A stretch of DNA of 64,000 bases from Streptococcus cristatus (GTDB lineage: Bacteria; Bacillota; Bacilli; Lactobacillales; Streptococcaceae): NCBI RefSeq assembly GCF_008369405.1, contig NZ_VSJJ01000006.1:62001-126000 (forward strand). Direction: 5' to 3'. The position numbers and the translations under genes are program-made. The notes below the pieces were generated by a model. That model saw only the letters and a list, made by a program, of their open reading frames with translations. It was not told the origin of the DNA and made no database searches. Positions 1 to 12,224 of the stretch are shown piece after piece (position 1 is the stretch's first letter; each line of letters opens with the position of its first letter).

Positions 1-2
1 GA

Positions 3-335
3 GCATGGATGTATCGGGTTTCCATCCGCCGCTACATCGATCGCTATAGGCGCGATCGGCATTATCTAGAAATTTTGCAAAAGGAATTTTTTAAACAAGA
101 TGTGATTCAACCATTTGAAAACGACTATTATGAGCTGTTAAGGACGACGATAGAAGAGCTTCCGACTAAGGAAGCAATGCTTTTAGATCTTTATTATTTT
201 CAAAATTTTACAGTAAAGGAAATCGCTCAAATTATGTCGTATTCTGTAAGTAAAGTGAAAGTACAACTCATGCGTAGCCGAATCAAGCTCCGCCATAAAT
301 TGGAAAAGAAAGGATATAAAAATGGAAACATTTGA
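3..335 (+). CDS. RNA polymerase sigma factor, ECF-like, 5'-truncated by the window edge
   Basis: The frame is open to the left edge, so the start lies outside; the visible part is about 110 residues. It begins with the end of a sigma region 2 (WMYRVSIRRYIDRYRR, the promoter-melting segment) and continues to a region 4 helix-turn-helix (LLDLYYFQNFTVKEIAQIMSYSVSKVKVQLMRSR; shown in part here, positions about 165-290). This is the usual C-terminal half of a small sigma-70 family factor. It overlaps the next gene by 14 bases, so the two are translationally coupled, and that gene looks like its membrane regulator. The signal that activates it cannot be read from the sequence. Confidence 0.85.
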   Translation, partial: AWMYRVSIRRYIDRYRRDRHYLEILQKEFFKQDVIQPFENDYYELLRTTIEELPTKEAMLLDLYYFQNFTVKEIAQIMSYSVSKVKVQLMRSRIKLRHKLEKKGYKNGNI

Positions 336-1320
336 AATTTTAGCGAAGAAAAGTAAACGGAAACGACTTTGGAAGACAGTCGCCATCAGTAGCCTTGTCT
401 CCTTAGCTCTATTGCTTTTACTAGGAAAGGGATTGATAGAATTAGCCTCGAGTAATGGTCGAAATTTGCAGAAAGAGTACGAAGTTATGTCGGAAATCGC
501 CTACCCTAATGTTGACTATGACAGTCTTTACTACACTCAAAATTCTTTGTTTTCAGGAACCTTACATTCTGATCGTTTCAAAGATTTAGATGGAGTGAAG
601 GTGGCTTATCCTTCCTATGAGGGAAACTATTCTCTCATAGGTGCTTTTAAAGATACGACTACGGAAGGGACTTATCTGTCTCTCTCAGGGACCTATACGC
701 GAACCCTGCGTCAAAAATATCCGGTCTTCTATAATATCAATGCCAAGGGGACAAAGGATAGTAATTCTATGCCTAAGGAGTTGGCTTCTGTCAAAGAAAT
801 GCCAAATCAATTGGTGGAAGTAGCTTTGACTTTTGATAAAGCTTATACCTATAAGGAAATACAGAAGATGATACCGAACAACCTCAAGATTAACTGGTAC
901 TGGATTGGCAGCCAGTCAGAAGATGGTGAAAAAGGTATTGAACTGTTTTCCGATCCCCAGTTCACCTATGGAGCTAACGCTAGTCTTCTCTTTACTTATG
1001 ACTTAGATTTTAGGAAGAAGGCAAAAGAGGCTAAGAAAGAGCAGCAGACTTTCTTGGATTATCTAAGAAAGGCAGATAAAAATCTTTTCCCAAGTCTTAG
1101 TGGGTACAACATGTATAATGATGTTGATGCCTATCTAAAGAAATTTGGTCAGCTAGATATTCGTGAAGCAGAAAATCGGGATCAATTAACTTTTTCCGGT
1201 GTCATCTTGACAGGAAAAGCTGAAAATTTCGCTCAATTAGAAGAGAAAGAATGGATTTATGCTTCCAGTATTGGTGCTTCCGTTCCTAATCAGCCTTACT
1301 ACAAGCTAGATAAGGAATAA
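322..1320 (+). CDS. Probable membrane anti-sigma factor (sigma factor regulator family)
   Basis: 332 residues. A basic cytoplasmic N-terminus (about residues 1-15, KKSKRKRLWK) is followed by one transmembrane helix (about 17-40) and a large extracytoplasmic domain without cysteine motifs. This is the layout of proteins with Sigma_reg_N and Sigma_reg_C domains, which hold an ECF-type sigma factor at the membrane. The start ATG lies inside the end of the sigma gene and has AAAGAAAGGA upstream. The pairing with the sigma gene is the strongest argument for the role. No protease-site motif for regulated proteolysis could be recognised. Confidence 0.7.
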   Translation: METFEILAKKSKRKRLWKTVAISSLVSLALLLLLGKGLIELASSNGRNLQKEYEVMSEIAYPNVDYDSLYYTQNSLFSGTLHSDRFKDLDGVKVAYPSYEGNYSLIGAFKDTTTEGTYLSLSGTYTRTLRQKYPVFYNINAKGTKDSNSMPKELASVKEMPNQLVEVALTFDKAYTYKEIQKMIPNNLKINWYWIGSQSEDGEKGIELFSDPQFTYGANASLLFTYDLDFRKKAKEAKKEQQTFLDYLRKADKNLFPSLSGYNMYNDVDAYLKKFGQLDIREAENRDQLTFSGVILTGKAENFAQLEEKEWIYASSIGASVPNQPYYKLDKE

Positions 1321-1343
1321 TTGACAAAAAATGTGTAAAAGGC

Positions 1344-1371
1344 TTGCATTTTCAGTGAAATTTGATAAAAT
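1344..1371 (+). promoter_or_regulatory. tuf promoter
   Basis: TTGCAT (1344-1349), a 16-base spacer, then an extended -10 TGATAAAAT (TAAAAT at 1366-1371). It lies just after the stop of the anti-sigma gene and about 70 bases before the tuf start, so tuf is transcribed on its own. Confidence 0.7.
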
Positions 1372-1442
1372 AGTAAGGAAAGTTAGACTGTATTGCCTAC
1401 TGTCTATCTATAAAATATATTTTATTGGAGGCTTTTACTCAA

Positions 1443-2639
<1,197 letters not shown>

Positions 2640-2680
2640 TTCGATTTCGTTCCCAGATAACAATTATAAAATCAGACACG

Positions 2681-2712
2681 AAAAGTCTCGCTTCGGCGGG
2701 GCTTTTTCTTTT
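2681..2712 (+). terminator. tuf terminator
   Basis: AAAAGTCTCGC - TTCG - GCGGGGCTTTT stem-loop (two G-U pairs) running into a T-rich tract. It closes tuf before the rexB promoter. Confidence 0.85.
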
Positions 2713-2737
2713 AGACAAAGCCTTTTTCTCGCAAACA

Positions 2738-2746
2738 TGATATAAT
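2738..2746 (+). promoter_or_regulatory. rexBA promoter (extended -10)
   Basis: TGATATAAT, with TATAAT at 2741-2746. No good -35 box lies at the expected distance, so it would depend on the extended -10. It is 33 bases before the rexB ATG. Confidence 0.55.
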
Positions 2747-2778
2747 AATTCTATATTTTGTTGTTGAAAAGAGACGGT

Positions 2779-5700
2779 ATGAAATTACTTTATACGGACA
2801 TCCGCAGTCCTTTGACGGCACACTTAGCTAAGCAAGCTCAGGACTTAGCAGCGGTTGGCAAGCGGGTCTTTTATATAGCGCCCAACTCCCTTTCTTTTGA
2901 AAAGGAGCGAGCAGTTTTGGAGGAATTGGAAAATCAGGCTTCCTTTGCTATTACGGTGACGCGGTTTGCCCAGATGGCTCGTTATTTTGTCCTCAATGAT
3001 GTTCAAGAAGGACAGCCCTTGGATGATATTGGTCTAGGCATGCTATTTTATCGGATTTTATCGGAAATGGATGACAGAGAGCTCAAGGTTTATGGGCGGA
3101 TTAAGAAGGATGCACAATTTATCCAGCAACTGCTAGACCTTTATCATGAGCTTCAGACGGCTCAGATGACTTTTGCGGATTTAAACTATCTAGAAGAGCC
3201 AGAGAAGCGCGAGGATTTGCTCAAAATTTTCACGGCCTTTTCAGTTGCCCTGCAGGCAGGAAATTATGATGCGACCTCTAAACTCACGATTTTTGCCCAG
3301 CAAATTCTAGCTGGAGATTTGGATGGGGAATTGGCTAATCTCGCGCTGGTTATTGACGGCTTTACCCGCTTATCGGCAGAAGAAGAATATCTAGTAGATT
3401 TGTTGCATCGCAAGGGAGTGGAGATTGTCATCGGCGTTTATGCCAGTCAAAAAGCCTATCGCTCCGCTTTTCGTGAGGGTAATCTTTACCAAGCCAGCGT
3501 GGACTTTTTGCTCAAGTTGGCTCAAACCTATCAGGTCAAGCCAGAGTATTTATCAGACGATCTAGGTCAGGTTGATGATACCTTTGGCAAGATTTCCAAG
3601 ATTCTAGAGAGTCGCTATGATTTTTCTGAAACCCATGTGGAATTGACTGAGGAGGATCGCTCTCACGTAGAGATTTGGTCGGTGCGCAATCAAAAAGAAG
3701 AACTGGAATATGTGGCCAAGTCCATCCGCCAGCGGCTTCATGATGGTGCCCGCTACAAGGATATCCGTCTGCTTTTGGGTGATGTGGAGGCCTACCAGCT
3801 CCAGCTGAAGACCATCTTTGACCAATATCAGATTCCCTTTTATTTGGGGCGGTCTGAGTCTATGGCTCAGCATCCTTTAGTCCAATTTTTAGAGTCACTG
3901 GAACGGCTGAAACGCTATAATTTTCAGACGGAAGATTTGCTCAATCTTCTAAAAACTGGCCTTTATGGTGGCTTGAGTCAGGAGGAGCTGGATAACTTTG
4001 AACAGTACCTTCGATTTGCTGAGATTAAAGGGGTAGCCAAGCTAGGGAGAGATTTTACCATTAATCGTCAGGGGAAATTTGACCTGAAGCGCCTCAATAC
4101 CATGCGTCGCAGTCTTATCACGCCTCTGTTAGACTTTTTCAAATCTCGTAGTCAGACAGCAACTGGTCTCTTGGCTAAATTTACCAACTTTATCAAAGAA
4201 GTTCGCTTGGATGCCAATCTGACTGATCTGCTGGAAGGAGTAAGTCAGCAGGAACTAGAACGGCAGGATGAAGTCTGGAAAACTTTTTGCCATGTCTTGG
4301 AGCAGCTTGCACAGGTGTTTGACGGCAGTAAGCTCAAGCTGGATGATTTCTTGGCTCTAATTCTGTCTGGCATGCTTCTGGCCAAGTACCGAATGGTGCC
4401 GGCGACAGTGGATGTGGTGATAGTTCAGTCCTATGACTTGATTGAGCCCATGGCTGCTCCTTATGTCTATGCCATCGGGCTGACTCAGGAACGCTTGCCC
4501 AAGTTAGCGCAAAATAAAAGTCTGCTCAGTGACGAAGAACGGCAGAGATTAAATCAAGCGACTGGGGACGAGTCTGAGTTGCAGGTAGCCAGCAGGGAAA
4601 ATCTCAAGAAAAACCGATTTGCAGCGTTATCTTTACTTAATTCAGCGACAGAAGATTTGGTTCTGTCTGCTCCTGTCTTAATCAATGAAGTAGAGGATGC
4701 CATGTCTTCCTATTTGACGGAGCTGGAAATAGCGCCTATTTCCCTGCCCATTATCAGCAAGCGGCCACAGGCTAGTAGCGACGATATTGGGACTTATCGG
4801 GCTTTGTTGGCGCGCGTGATTGACCTCTATCAGGATGACATTGACCGTGAATGGACGCCGGAGGAGCAGACTTTCTGGGCAGTGTCAATCCGAGTCTTGC
4901 GTAAGAAGTTGGCGGCTGAGGGAATCTCTATTCCCCAGATTAGCAAGGAGTTGAAGACGGAGACTCTCAATGAGGAAACACTCCAAGCTCTTTATCCTAA
5001 AGAACAGCCTTTGAAACTGTCAGCCTCTGCCCTCAATGAATACTTTAAAAACCAGTATGCCTATTTCCTTAAGTATGTTCTGCGACTGCAGGAGGAGTGG
5101 ACGATTCAGCCGGATGCTCGTAGCCATGGGATTTTCCTCCACCGAATCTTTGAAAAGGTTATGCAGGAGCACTTGGAGCAGGACTTCGACACTCGCTTAC
5201 AACGGGCTATGGAGGAGACTAGCTGGGAGGCTGAGTTTGAAGCGGTCTATGGTGAAAATGGTGAGACCCAGTTTGCCCGCCGTTTGCTATTGGATGCCGC
5301 TCAGGCTACTGGACGTATCTTGGCTCAGTCTGAGGGGCTGGAGATCATTGGTGAGGAGACTGACTTTGGTCATGATGATCGGCCTTTCTTGCTTTTGGAT
5401 AATGGCAGAGTTCTTCAAGTGAGCGGCAAGGTGGATCGGATTGATCGTCTGACTGAGACGGGGAGTCTGGGAGTTGTGGATTACAAGTCTGGCGATACCA
5501 AATTCAGCTTTGAGAAGTTCTTTAATGGGCTTAATTCCCAGCTGCCGACCTACCTAGCAGCTATCCGAGAAATGCCAGAATACTACGAGGACAAGGGACT
5601 TTTCGGAGCCATGTACCTACAGATGACGGAGCCTCTAGCCAGCCTCAAGGAGACCAAGGTACTGGACGAGGCTGTGAAACAAGTCATGAAAAGTCAGGTT

Positions 5701-6066
5701 TACAAAGGCCTCTTTCTGGCTGACCAGACCAAGAACTTGGGAGCTAACTATGAGAAAAGCAAGGTTAATCTGCTGACTAAGGAAGAATTAGAAGTGATTT
5801 TGGCCTACAATGCCTACCTCTATCAGCAAGCCGCAGAAGGCATTTTAGCTGGCCGTTTTTCCATCAATCCTTATACAGAAAATGGGCGCAGTATTGCCCC
5901 TTACGTGGACCAGTTTAAGGCCATTACAGGCTTTGAGGCCAATCTTCATCTGGGGCAGGCTAGGCAGCTGACCAAGTTAAATCTGGACCAGTATGATAAA
6001 CGGCCGACAGGTGAGAAGCTGCGTCAAGCCTGGCTAGAAAAAATCAAGGAGGAGTTGGAAAAATGA
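2779..6066 (+). CDS. rexB: ATP-dependent helicase/nuclease subunit B, RexB (AddB-like)
   Basis: 1095 residues from the ATG at 2779 (MKLLYTDIR, the usual RexB start; an in-frame TTG at 2758 is less likely). It is the partner of RexA in the streptococcal version of AddAB/RecBCD, which resects double-strand breaks for RecA and Chi-regulated repair. The N-terminus lacks a Walker A motif, as is typical of RexB compared with Bacillus AddB. Near the C-terminus (about residues 880-905) is a PD-(D/E)XK-type nuclease core, GKVDRID...VVDYKSG. It overlaps rexA by 4 bases (ATGA), so the two are coupled. Confidence 0.95.
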   Translation: MKLLYTDIRSPLTAHLAKQAQDLAAVGKRVFYIAPNSLSFEKERAVLEELENQASFAITVTRFAQMARYFVLNDVQEGQPLDDIGLGMLFYRILSEMDDRELKVYGRIKKDAQFIQQLLDLYHELQTAQMTFADLNYLEEPEKREDLLKIFTAFSVALQAGNYDATSKLTIFAQQILAGDLDGELANLALVIDGFTRLSAEEEYLVDLLHRKGVEIVIGVYASQKAYRSAFREGNLYQASVDFLLKLAQTYQVKPEYLSDDLGQVDDTFGKISKILESRYDFSETHVELTEEDRSHVEIWSVRNQKEELEYVAKSIRQRLHDGARYKDIRLLLGDVEAYQLQLKTIFDQYQIPFYLGRSESMAQHPLVQFLESLERLKRYNFQTEDLLNLLKTGLYGGLSQEELDNFEQYLRFAEIKGVAKLGRDFTINRQGKFDLKRLNTMRRSLITPLLDFFKSRSQTATGLLAKFTNFIKEVRLDANLTDLLEGVSQQELERQDEVWKTFCHVLEQLAQVFDGSKLKLDDFLALILSGMLLAKYRMVPATVDVVIVQSYDLIEPMAAPYVYAIGLTQERLPKLAQNKSLLSDEERQRLNQATGDESELQVASRENLKKNRFAALSLLNSATEDLVLSAPVLINEVEDAMSSYLTELEIAPISLPIISKRPQASSDDIGTYRALLARVIDLYQDDIDREWTPEEQTFWAVSIRVLRKKLAAEGISIPQISKELKTETLNEETLQALYPKEQPLKLSASALNEYFKNQYAYFLKYVLRLQEEWTIQPDARSHGIFLHRIFEKVMQEHLEQDFDTRLQRAMEETSWEAEFEAVYGENGETQFARRLLLDAAQATGRILAQSEGLEIIGEETDFGHDDRPFLLLDNGRVLQVSGKVDRIDRLTETGSLGVVDYKSGDTKFSFEKFFNGLNSQLPTYLAAIREMPEYYEDKGLFGAMYLQMTEPLASLKETKVLDEAVKQVMKSQVYKGLFLADQTKNLGANYEKSKVNLLTKEELEVILAYNAYLYQQAAEGILAGRFSINPYTENGRSIAPYVDQFKAITGFEANLHLGQARQLTKLNLDQYDKRPTGEKLRQAWLEKIKEELEK

Positions 6067-9000
6067 GACGGATTCCCTTTTTAAACGAGCAGGATATCCT
6101 AGTCAAGCAGGCTGAGGAAGCTGCCTCTGACAAGCAGCAAAAGCGCACACCAGAGCAGATCCAGGCCATCTACTCCTCTGGTCAGAATATTCTTGTTTCG
6201 GCTTCGGCTGGCTCTGGTAAGACCTATGTTATGGTTCAGCGGATTATTGACCAGATTCTCAGAGGTGTGGAAGTGAGCCAACTCTTCATCTCCACCTTTA
6301 CTGTCAAGGCAGCAGGTGAGCTCAAGGAACGGCTGGAGAAGGAGCTGAGTCTGGTACTCAAGGAGACTCAAGATCAGGAACTCCGCCAGCACTTGGCCCA
6401 GCAGTTGGCTGAAATTGCTAATGCGGATATTGGCACCATGGATGCCTTTACCCAGAAAGTGGTCAATAAGTACGGCTATTTGCTGGGGCTGGCACCGCAT
6501 TTTCGGATTTTACAATCGGCCAGTGAGCAGCTTATGCTGCAAAATGAAGTCTTTGCTCAGCTGTTTGATGCCTATTATGATAGTGATCGGCAGGAATTAT
6601 TCAGCCGCTTGGTCAAAAATTTCACTGGCAAGCGCAAGGACATTGCTGGTTTCCGCCAGCAGATTTATAGTATTTATAGTTTTCTCCAGTCTACCAGCAA
6701 TCCGCGGAAATGGTTGGAGGAAACCTTTCTTCTAGGTTATGAAACCAGTGATTTTGGAGCAGAGCGGGAGCGAATGCTGGCTGGAGCTAGACAGTCTCTG
6801 CTGGATTTAGAAGACTTTTTCCAGAGCCATCTGGCTCATGAAGGCCAAGCCTTTGCTGGCGCTAAATATCAGGAAAATGTTCAGGCGGCCTTAGATATCT
6901 TGGCTGAGCTGACAGAGCAGACTGGATCTGAGCAGTTGCTAGACCTAATTCAGCGCTTTTTAGAATTAGCCAAGACCTCTAACCATCAGGCTTTTACTGC
7001 CCGAGTTGGCAAGAATGCGGACGAGCTCAAAAAAGAGCTAGCTCAGACCTATAATGAAGCCCGCAAGCCCTTGATAGAGAGAATTAAAGAGCTGGATGTC
7101 CGCCTCTATCATCTGAACTTTATGGAGCAGCATCAGGTGGAAGCTCTTCCCCTACTGGATTTGTTGCGAGATTTTGTCCGAGATTTTTCATACGCTTATC
7201 TGGAGCGCAAAGTAGCGGAAAATGCCTTTGAATTTGGTGATATAAGCCATTTTGCTATTGAAATTTTAGAAAATTATCCAGAAGTGCGGCGTTTTTATCA
7301 GGATAAGTACTATGAGGTGATGGTCGATGAGTACCAAGACACCAACCATACTCAGGAGCGAATGCTGGAATTGCTGGCTCGAGGAAATAATCGCTTTATG
7401 GTCGGCGACATTAAGCAGTCCATCTATCGATTTCGTCAGGCTGATCCGCAGATTTTTAACGATAAATTTAAACTCTATCAGGCCGATCCTAGTCAGGGCA
7501 AGCTGATTATCCTCAAGGAAAATTTCCGCAGTCACATCGAGGTGCTGGAAGCGACCAATGATGTTTTTAAACGACTCATGGACGAGGAAGTCGGCGAGAT
7601 TGACTACAATGAGACCCACTATTTGGTGGCGGGAAATCCAGCCAAACGGGAGCCTAACCCAGCCAATCAGGCGGAATTTCTGCTTTATGACGGTAGCGCT
7701 GATAGCGAAGAAGAGGATTCTGACCAAGGTCTGCCCAGCATTTCAGCGGGTGAGGTAGCCTTGGTAATCAAGGAAATCATCCGCCTTCATAATCAAGAAG
7801 GAGTGGATTTCAAGGACATGACCTTGCTGACAGCTTCGCGGACCCGCAATGATCTGATTTTGGCAGAGTTTGACCGGCATCATATCCCGATTGTGCCTGA
7901 TGATGGGGAGACTAATTATCTCCAGTCAGTAGAGGTTATGGTGATGCTGGATACCTTGCGAACCATTAACAATCCTCTCAATGACTATGCTCTGACTGCC
8001 CTTCTCAAGTCACCAATGTTTGACTTTGATGAGGATGAATTGGCTCGCTTAGCCTTGCAAGCCTCCAGTCCTAAGTCTATGGAAAATCTCTACGAAAAGC
8101 TGAGGAATGCTCTGACCGATCAAGGTCTGGAACCTCAGCTCATCCATGGTGAATTGCGCAAGAAACTGCAGCATTTCCAGACAACGCTGGATGACTGGCG
8201 CAGCTATTCCAAGACTCATTCTCTCTATGATTTAATCTGGAAGATTTATCAGGATCGTTTTTACTATGATATGGTAGGGGCTCTGCCAAACGGTGAGCAG
8301 CGTCAGGCTAATCTCTATGCCCTGTCCTTGCGGGCCAACGACTATGAAAAGTCGAGTTTCAAGGGGCTATCCCGCTTTATCAGCATGATTGACAGAATTT
8401 TGAAAAATGAGCACGATTTGGCCAGTGTCCCTCTGGCTGCTCCGAAAAATGCTGTCCAGCTAATGACCATCCATAAGAGTAAGGGCCTGGAGTTTAAGTA
8501 TGTCTTTTTGCTCAATATGGACAAGGCCTTCAATCGTCAGGATAGCAGCTCTGCTATTATCCTCAGTCGGAAAAAAGGCATCGGAATCAAATATGTGGCC
8601 GATGTGGCCGTTGAGGCTCAGGATCCTTATGCTCCCAAGCAGCTGCGGATTTCCATGGAGACCTTACCCTATCAGCAGAATGCCGAAGAACTCAAGCTGG
8701 CTAGTCTGTCTGAACAGATGCGTCTGCTCTATGTGGCCATGACTCGGGCTGAGACCAAGCTTTATTTGGTCGGCAAGGGAAATCAAGCCAAGCTCCAAGA
8801 GCGCAAGTGGGGAGGCAGTCAAAATGGCCGCTTATCTAGCAGTCTTCGAAGCCAGCTGACCAATTTTCAGGATTGGCTCTATGCCATCCAGTCTGTGTTT
8901 GATGGGGAAAATCTGGCTTATCAGACCCGCTTTGTGACTGATCAGGAGCTGATAGACGAGCAGATTGGCGTAGTGAAGCAGACTGTTTCCATTCCAGTAG

Positions 9001-9734
9001 ATGATTTGACGGGCAACCGTCAGTCAGAGGATATTCGCCGAGCTCTAGATATCTTGGAGAATGTAGACCGGCTCAACAGTCTTTATCAAGCGGCTATTGA
9101 ACTGCCTAATGTCCGCACACCTAGTCAAATCAAGAAGTTCTATGAGCCAGTGATGGAGTCAGAAGGGCTGGACATTATGGATGCGCCTCGAAGCTATCAG
9201 CCCCAGCTGACTTTTGACTTGCCTGATTTTGGCAAGAAGAAGCAAATCACAGGAGCCCAAATCGGTTCTGCTGTCCATGAGCTCATGCAGCGGATTCCAC
9301 TGGATCAGCCTGTCACTAAGACTAGCATTCGCCAAGCCTTGGCTCAGGTTCAGGCAGATGCAGCAGTTAAGAAAGAGATTGACTTAGCTAAGATTGAAGC
9401 CTTTTTCGCTACAGAACTAGGTCAGCTAATCCAGCAGGAGGCCAATCATCTCCATCGGGAAGCACCTTTTGCTATGCTCAAGCAGGATCCAGCCAGCGGT
9501 CAAGACTTTGTAGTTCGGGGAATCTTAGACGGCTACCTGCTCTTTGATGATCGCATTGTCCTCTTTGACTATAAGACTGACCGCTATCATGATCCGGCAG
9601 ACTTGGTGGAGCGCTACCGATCTCAACTGGATCTCTATGCCGAAGCCCTCAGTCGTTCCTATGGTCTTAGCCAAGTAGATAAGTATTTGATTCTACTAGG
9701 AGGAGCTGAGCTGCAAGTGGTCAAGGTGGACTAG
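6063..9734 (+). CDS. rexA: ATP-dependent helicase/nuclease subunit A, RexA (AddA-like)
   Basis: 1223 residues, the usual size. It is a UvrD-family motor: Walker [10 protein letters not shown] at about 46-54, Walker B with [18 protein letters not shown], and the late helicase motif [16 protein letters not shown]-terminal nuclease domain follows, with [14 protein letters not shown] and LFDYKTDRY as catalytic-core remnants. It unwinds and degrades DNA ends together with RexB. No gap lies between the two genes, and the operon ends here with a possible hairpin at 9795-9832. Confidence 0.96.
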   Translation: MRRIPFLNEQDILVKQAEEAASDKQQKRTPEQIQAIYSSGQNILVSASAGSGKTYVMVQRIIDQILRGVEVSQLFISTFTVKAAGELKERLEKELSLVLKETQDQELRQHLAQQLAEIANADIGTMDAFTQKVVNKYGYLLGLAPHFRILQSASEQLMLQNEVFAQLFDAYYDSDRQELFSRLVKNFTGKRKDIAGFRQQIYSIYSFLQSTSNPRKWLEETFLLGYETSDFGAERERMLAGARQSLLDLEDFFQSHLAHEGQAFAGAKYQENVQAALDILAELTEQTGSEQLLDLIQRFLELAKTSNHQAFTARVGKNADELKKELAQTYNEARKPLIERIKELDVRLYHLNFMEQHQVEALPLLDLLRDFVRDFSYAYLERKVAENAFEFGDISHFAIEILENYPEVRRFYQDKYYEVMVDEYQDTNHTQERMLELLARGNNRFMVGDIKQSIYRFRQADPQIFNDKFKLYQADPSQGKLIILKENFRSHIEVLEATNDVFKRLMDEEVGEIDYNETHYLVAGNPAKREPNPANQAEFLLYDGSADSEEEDSDQGLPSISAGEVALVIKEIIRLHNQEGVDFKDMTLLTASRTRNDLILAEFDRHHIPIVPDDGETNYLQSVEVMVMLDTLRTINNPLNDYALTALLKSPMFDFDEDELARLALQASSPKSMENLYEKLRNALTDQGLEPQLIHGELRKKLQHFQTTLDDWRSYSKTHSLYDLIWKIYQDRFYYDMVGALPNGEQRQANLYALSLRANDYEKSSFKGLSRFISMIDRILKNEHDLASVPLAAPKNAVQLMTIHKSKGLEFKYVFLLNMDKAFNRQDSSSAIILSRKKGIGIKYVADVAVEAQDPYAPKQLRISMETLPYQQNAEELKLASLSEQMRLLYVAMTRAETKLYLVGKGNQAKLQERKWGGSQNGRLSSSLRSQLTNFQDWLYAIQSVFDGENLAYQTRFVTDQELIDEQIGVVKQTVSIPVDDLTGNRQSEDIRRALDILENVDRLNSLYQAAIELPNVRTPSQIKKFYEPVMESEGLDIMDAPRSYQPQLTFDLPDFGKKKQITGAQIGSAVHELMQRIPLDQPVTKTSIRQALAQVQADAAVKKEIDLAKIEAFFATELGQLIQQEANHLHREAPFAMLKQDPASGQDFVVRGILDGYLLFDDRIVLFDYKTDRYHDPADLVERYRSQLDLYAEALSRSYGLSQVDKYLILLGGAELQVVKVD

Positions 9735-9794
9735 TCTGATTGGCAACTTATTAGAGTTCCACTAAGAAAGGATATTGCTACAGGAAATGCTTGT

Positions 9795-9832
9795 GGGAAG
9801 GTTGAGTGCATTATTTAATTGCCAATCTTCCC
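9795..9832 (+). terminator. Possible terminator after rexA
   Basis: GGGAAGGTTG (9795-9804) can pair with CAATCTTCCC (9823-9832) with one G-U pair and an 18-base loop. A T-rich stretch begins 7 bases later. The loop is large and the T-tract is not adjacent, so the call is weak. Confidence 0.4.
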
Positions 9833-9861
9833 TTGGCGTTTCTTTTTTTGCTTCTTTTGGG

Positions 9862-9867
9862 TATAAT
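9862..9867 (+). promoter_or_regulatory. -10 box very close to the glycosyltransferase start
   Basis: TATAAT preceded by GG, only 7 bases before the ATG at 9875. No ribosome binding site lies between. If it is used, transcription would begin at or next to the start codon. Confidence 0.45.
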
Positions 9868-9874
9868 AGAAGAT

Positions 9875-10873
9875 ATGAAAGTATTACTATATCTAGAAGG
9901 AAAGTCTGTTTTAGAAAAGTCAGGCATCGGCCGTGCCTTGCAGCATCAAATGCATGCATTGGATCTGGCAGGAATTCCTTATACAACAGATGTTTTAGGA
10001 GATTATGATGTCGTGCACATCAACACTTACGGACCTCGTAGTTTGCTTCTTCTTCACGCGGCTAAGCGGGGAGGCAAAAAAGTGATCATGCACGGACATT
10101 CGACCAAAGAAGACTTTGAAAACTCTTTTATTGGCTCTAATCTTTTTGCGCCTTTATTTGGCAAATATTTAGCTCACATGTATAAAATGGCGGACTTTAT
10201 CATTACTCCGTCTGAGTATTCAAAGAAATTGATTCAATCCTACGGTGTAACGACGCCCATCATAGCTGTGTCAAATGGCATTGAGCTGTCTAAATACAAG
10301 AAAGACAAACGTAAGGAAGAAGTCTTTAAAAAACATTTTCAGATTGCTGAGGGACAGAAAGTCGTAATCTGTGCAGGCCTTTATTTCAGACGAAAAGGAA
10401 TCGAAGACTTTGTCGAAGTAGCTCGTAGAATGCCAGATGTCCGCTTTATCTGGCTGGGTTCTATCAATCTTTGGCTTATTCCGCGCAAGATCCGAGAGCT
10501 TGTCCTCTTTAATCATCCAGAAAACGTAGAATTTCCAGGTTATTTCAAAGGTGCAGTCTTCCAAGGAGCCATGTCAGGCAGTGACGCTTTCTTTTTCCCA
10601 TCTTATGAAGAGACAGAAGGGATTGTGGTTCTAGAAGCGCTGGCCAGTGGTCAACATGTGGTCCTGCGTGATATTCCTGTTTATAATGGCTGGATTAATG
10701 AAGAGTCGGCGGAGCTTTGTCATAATGTAGATGAGTTTGTTGAATCGCTTCGTAAGGTTCTTGACGGAAAAGTGGACAAACGTGAAGCAGGTTATCGCGT
10801 TGCGGAGAGTCGCTCTATTGATGATGTCGCACTTCAGTTAGTCAAGGCTTACCAAACAGTTTTGGAGATGTGA
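9875..10873 (+). CDS. GT4 glycosyltransferase, CpoA-like diglycosyl-diacylglycerol synthase
   Basis: 332 residues from ATG 9875 (MKVLLYLEGKSVLEKSGIG), which matches the start I remember for pneumococcal CpoA. A longer in-frame start at 9806 would add a hydrophobic stretch with no ribosome binding site and would cross the promoter. GT4 features: the N-terminal GIGRAL donor/acceptor loop, and the EX7E-type segment YEETEGIVVLEALASG (about residues 243-258). In pneumococcus CpoA adds the second sugar to monoglucosyl-diacylglycerol. The next gene makes that precursor, so the pair builds membrane glycolipids that anchor lipoteichoic acid. Function is by family and neighbour. Confidence 0.8.
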   Translation: MKVLLYLEGKSVLEKSGIGRALQHQMHALDLAGIPYTTDVLGDYDVVHINTYGPRSLLLLHAAKRGGKKVIMHGHSTKEDFENSFIGSNLFAPLFGKYLAHMYKMADFIITPSEYSKKLIQSYGVTTPIIAVSNGIELSKYKKDKRKEEVFKKHFQIAEGQKVVICAGLYFRRKGIEDFVEVARRMPDVRFIWLGSINLWLIPRKIRELVLFNHPENVEFPGYFKGAVFQGAMSGSDAFFFPSYEETEGIVVLEALASGQHVVLRDIPVYNGWINEESAELCHNVDEFVESLRKVLDGKVDKREAGYRVAESRSIDDVALQLVKAYQTVLEM

Positions 10874-10874
10874 T

Positions 10875-12188
10875 ATGCGGATTGGTCTTTTTACAGATAC
10901 CTATTTTCCTCAGGTTTCCGGGGTTGCGACGAGCATTCGTACCCTCAAGACTGAGCTAGAGAAACTAGGTCACACAGTCTTTATTTTTACTACGACGGAC
11001 AAGGATGTCAACCGCTATGAGGATTGGCAAATTATCCGTATTCCCAGCGTGCCTTTCTTCGCTTTTAAGGATCGGCGTGTAGCTTATCGTGGTTTTTCCA
11101 ATGCTTTGGAAATTGCCCGCCAGTACCAGCTGGATATCATCCATACCCAGACAGAGTTTTCTCTGGGCCTTTTGGGAATCTGGATTGCCAAGGAATTGCG
11201 GATTCCAGTGGTTCACACCTACCATACCCAGTATGAGGACTATGTGCACTATCTTGCCAAAGGAATGGTGATTCGTCCAAGTATGGTCAAGTACATCGTG
11301 CGTGGCTTTATGAGCGATTTGGATGGTGTCGTTTGTCCTTCTGAGATTGTTTACGATCTTTTGGTCGGCTATAAAATCAAGGCAGAAAAACGGGTCATTC
11401 CAACAGGAATCGACTTGGCCAAGTTTGACCGCCCAGAACTCTCACGGGAAGATATCATGAAACTGCGCTTTAAGCTGGGCATAGCAGAAGACGAAATCAT
11501 GCTGCTCAGTTTATCAAGAATTTCTTACGAGAAAAATATTCAGGCGATTGTTGAAGCACTGCCAATGGTTCTGGAAGAAAATGCCAAGGTGAAGTTGGTC
11601 ATTGTCGGAGATGGACCGTATGCAGAGGACTTAAAAGCTTTGGTAGTCCAGCTCCATATTGAGGATGCAGTCATTTTCACAGGAATGATTGCGCCAAGCG
11701 ATACAGCCCTCTATTATAAAGCGGCAGATTTCTTTATCTCAGCCTCAACCAGTGAGACGCAGGGACTAACCTATCTGGAAAGCTTAGCCAGCGGTACGCC
11801 AATCATCGCCCATGGCAATCCTTATCTAGACAATGTCATCAGCGATAAAACTTTCGGTACACTCTATTATGAAAATCGGGATTTAGCAGGGGCTATTTTA
11901 GAAGCCATTTTGGCAACACCAGATATGGACGAGAAAAAGCTAGCCGATAAATTATACGAGATTTCCGCTGAGAATTTTGGTCGCCGTGTCTATGAATTCT
12001 ATTTGGATTTGACCATTAGCAAGGATTTTCATAATGATCTCAATCCTGAAGAAACGATGGCCAAACGCTTAGCTAAGACCATTGTCTATTTGCCAGGAAA
12101 AATCATGTCACTGCCGGTAAACAGCTCAACTAGGATGATAAAAGCATCTAAGAAGCAGATTAAGAATATTCGGAAATATTGGGAATAA
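10875..12188 (+). CDS. GT4 alpha-monoglucosyldiacylglycerol synthase-like glycosyltransferase
   Basis: 437 residues, starting one base after the previous stop, so translationally coupled. The N-terminus MRIGLFTDTYFPQVSGVATS is typical of the MGlcDAG synthase group of GT4 enzymes. They transfer glucose from UDP-glucose to diacylglycerol at the inner membrane face. The C-terminal donor domain has SRISYEKN and the EX7E segment SETQGLTYLESLASG (about residues 292-306). A basic C-terminal tail (KASKKQIKNIRKYW) fits peripheral membrane binding. This is the first step of the glycolipid pathway continued by the preceding gene. Confidence 0.82.
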   Translation: MRIGLFTDTYFPQVSGVATSIRTLKTELEKLGHTVFIFTTTDKDVNRYEDWQIIRIPSVPFFAFKDRRVAYRGFSNALEIARQYQLDIIHTQTEFSLGLLGIWIAKELRIPVVHTYHTQYEDYVHYLAKGMVIRPSMVKYIVRGFMSDLDGVVCPSEIVYDLLVGYKIKAEKRVIPTGIDLAKFDRPELSREDIMKLRFKLGIAEDEIMLLSLSRISYEKNIQAIVEALPMVLEENAKVKLVIVGDGPYAEDLKALVVQLHIEDAVIFTGMIAPSDTALYYKAADFFISASTSETQGLTYLESLASGTPIIAHGNPYLDNVISDKTFGTLYYENRDLAGAILEAILATPDMDEKKLADKLYEISAENFGRRVYEFYLDLTISKDFHNDLNPEETMAKRLAKTIVYLPGKIMSLPVNSSTRMIKASKKQIKNIRKYWE

Positions 12189-12224
12189 ACTTCCTTATAA
12201 GACCTAATGAACGGAGGTGCTCTT

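Noticed and set aside
12207..12224. Upstream ATG for the small membrane gene after the glycolipid synthases
   Set aside because: The GGAGGT site lies inside this extension and serves the ATG at 12225.
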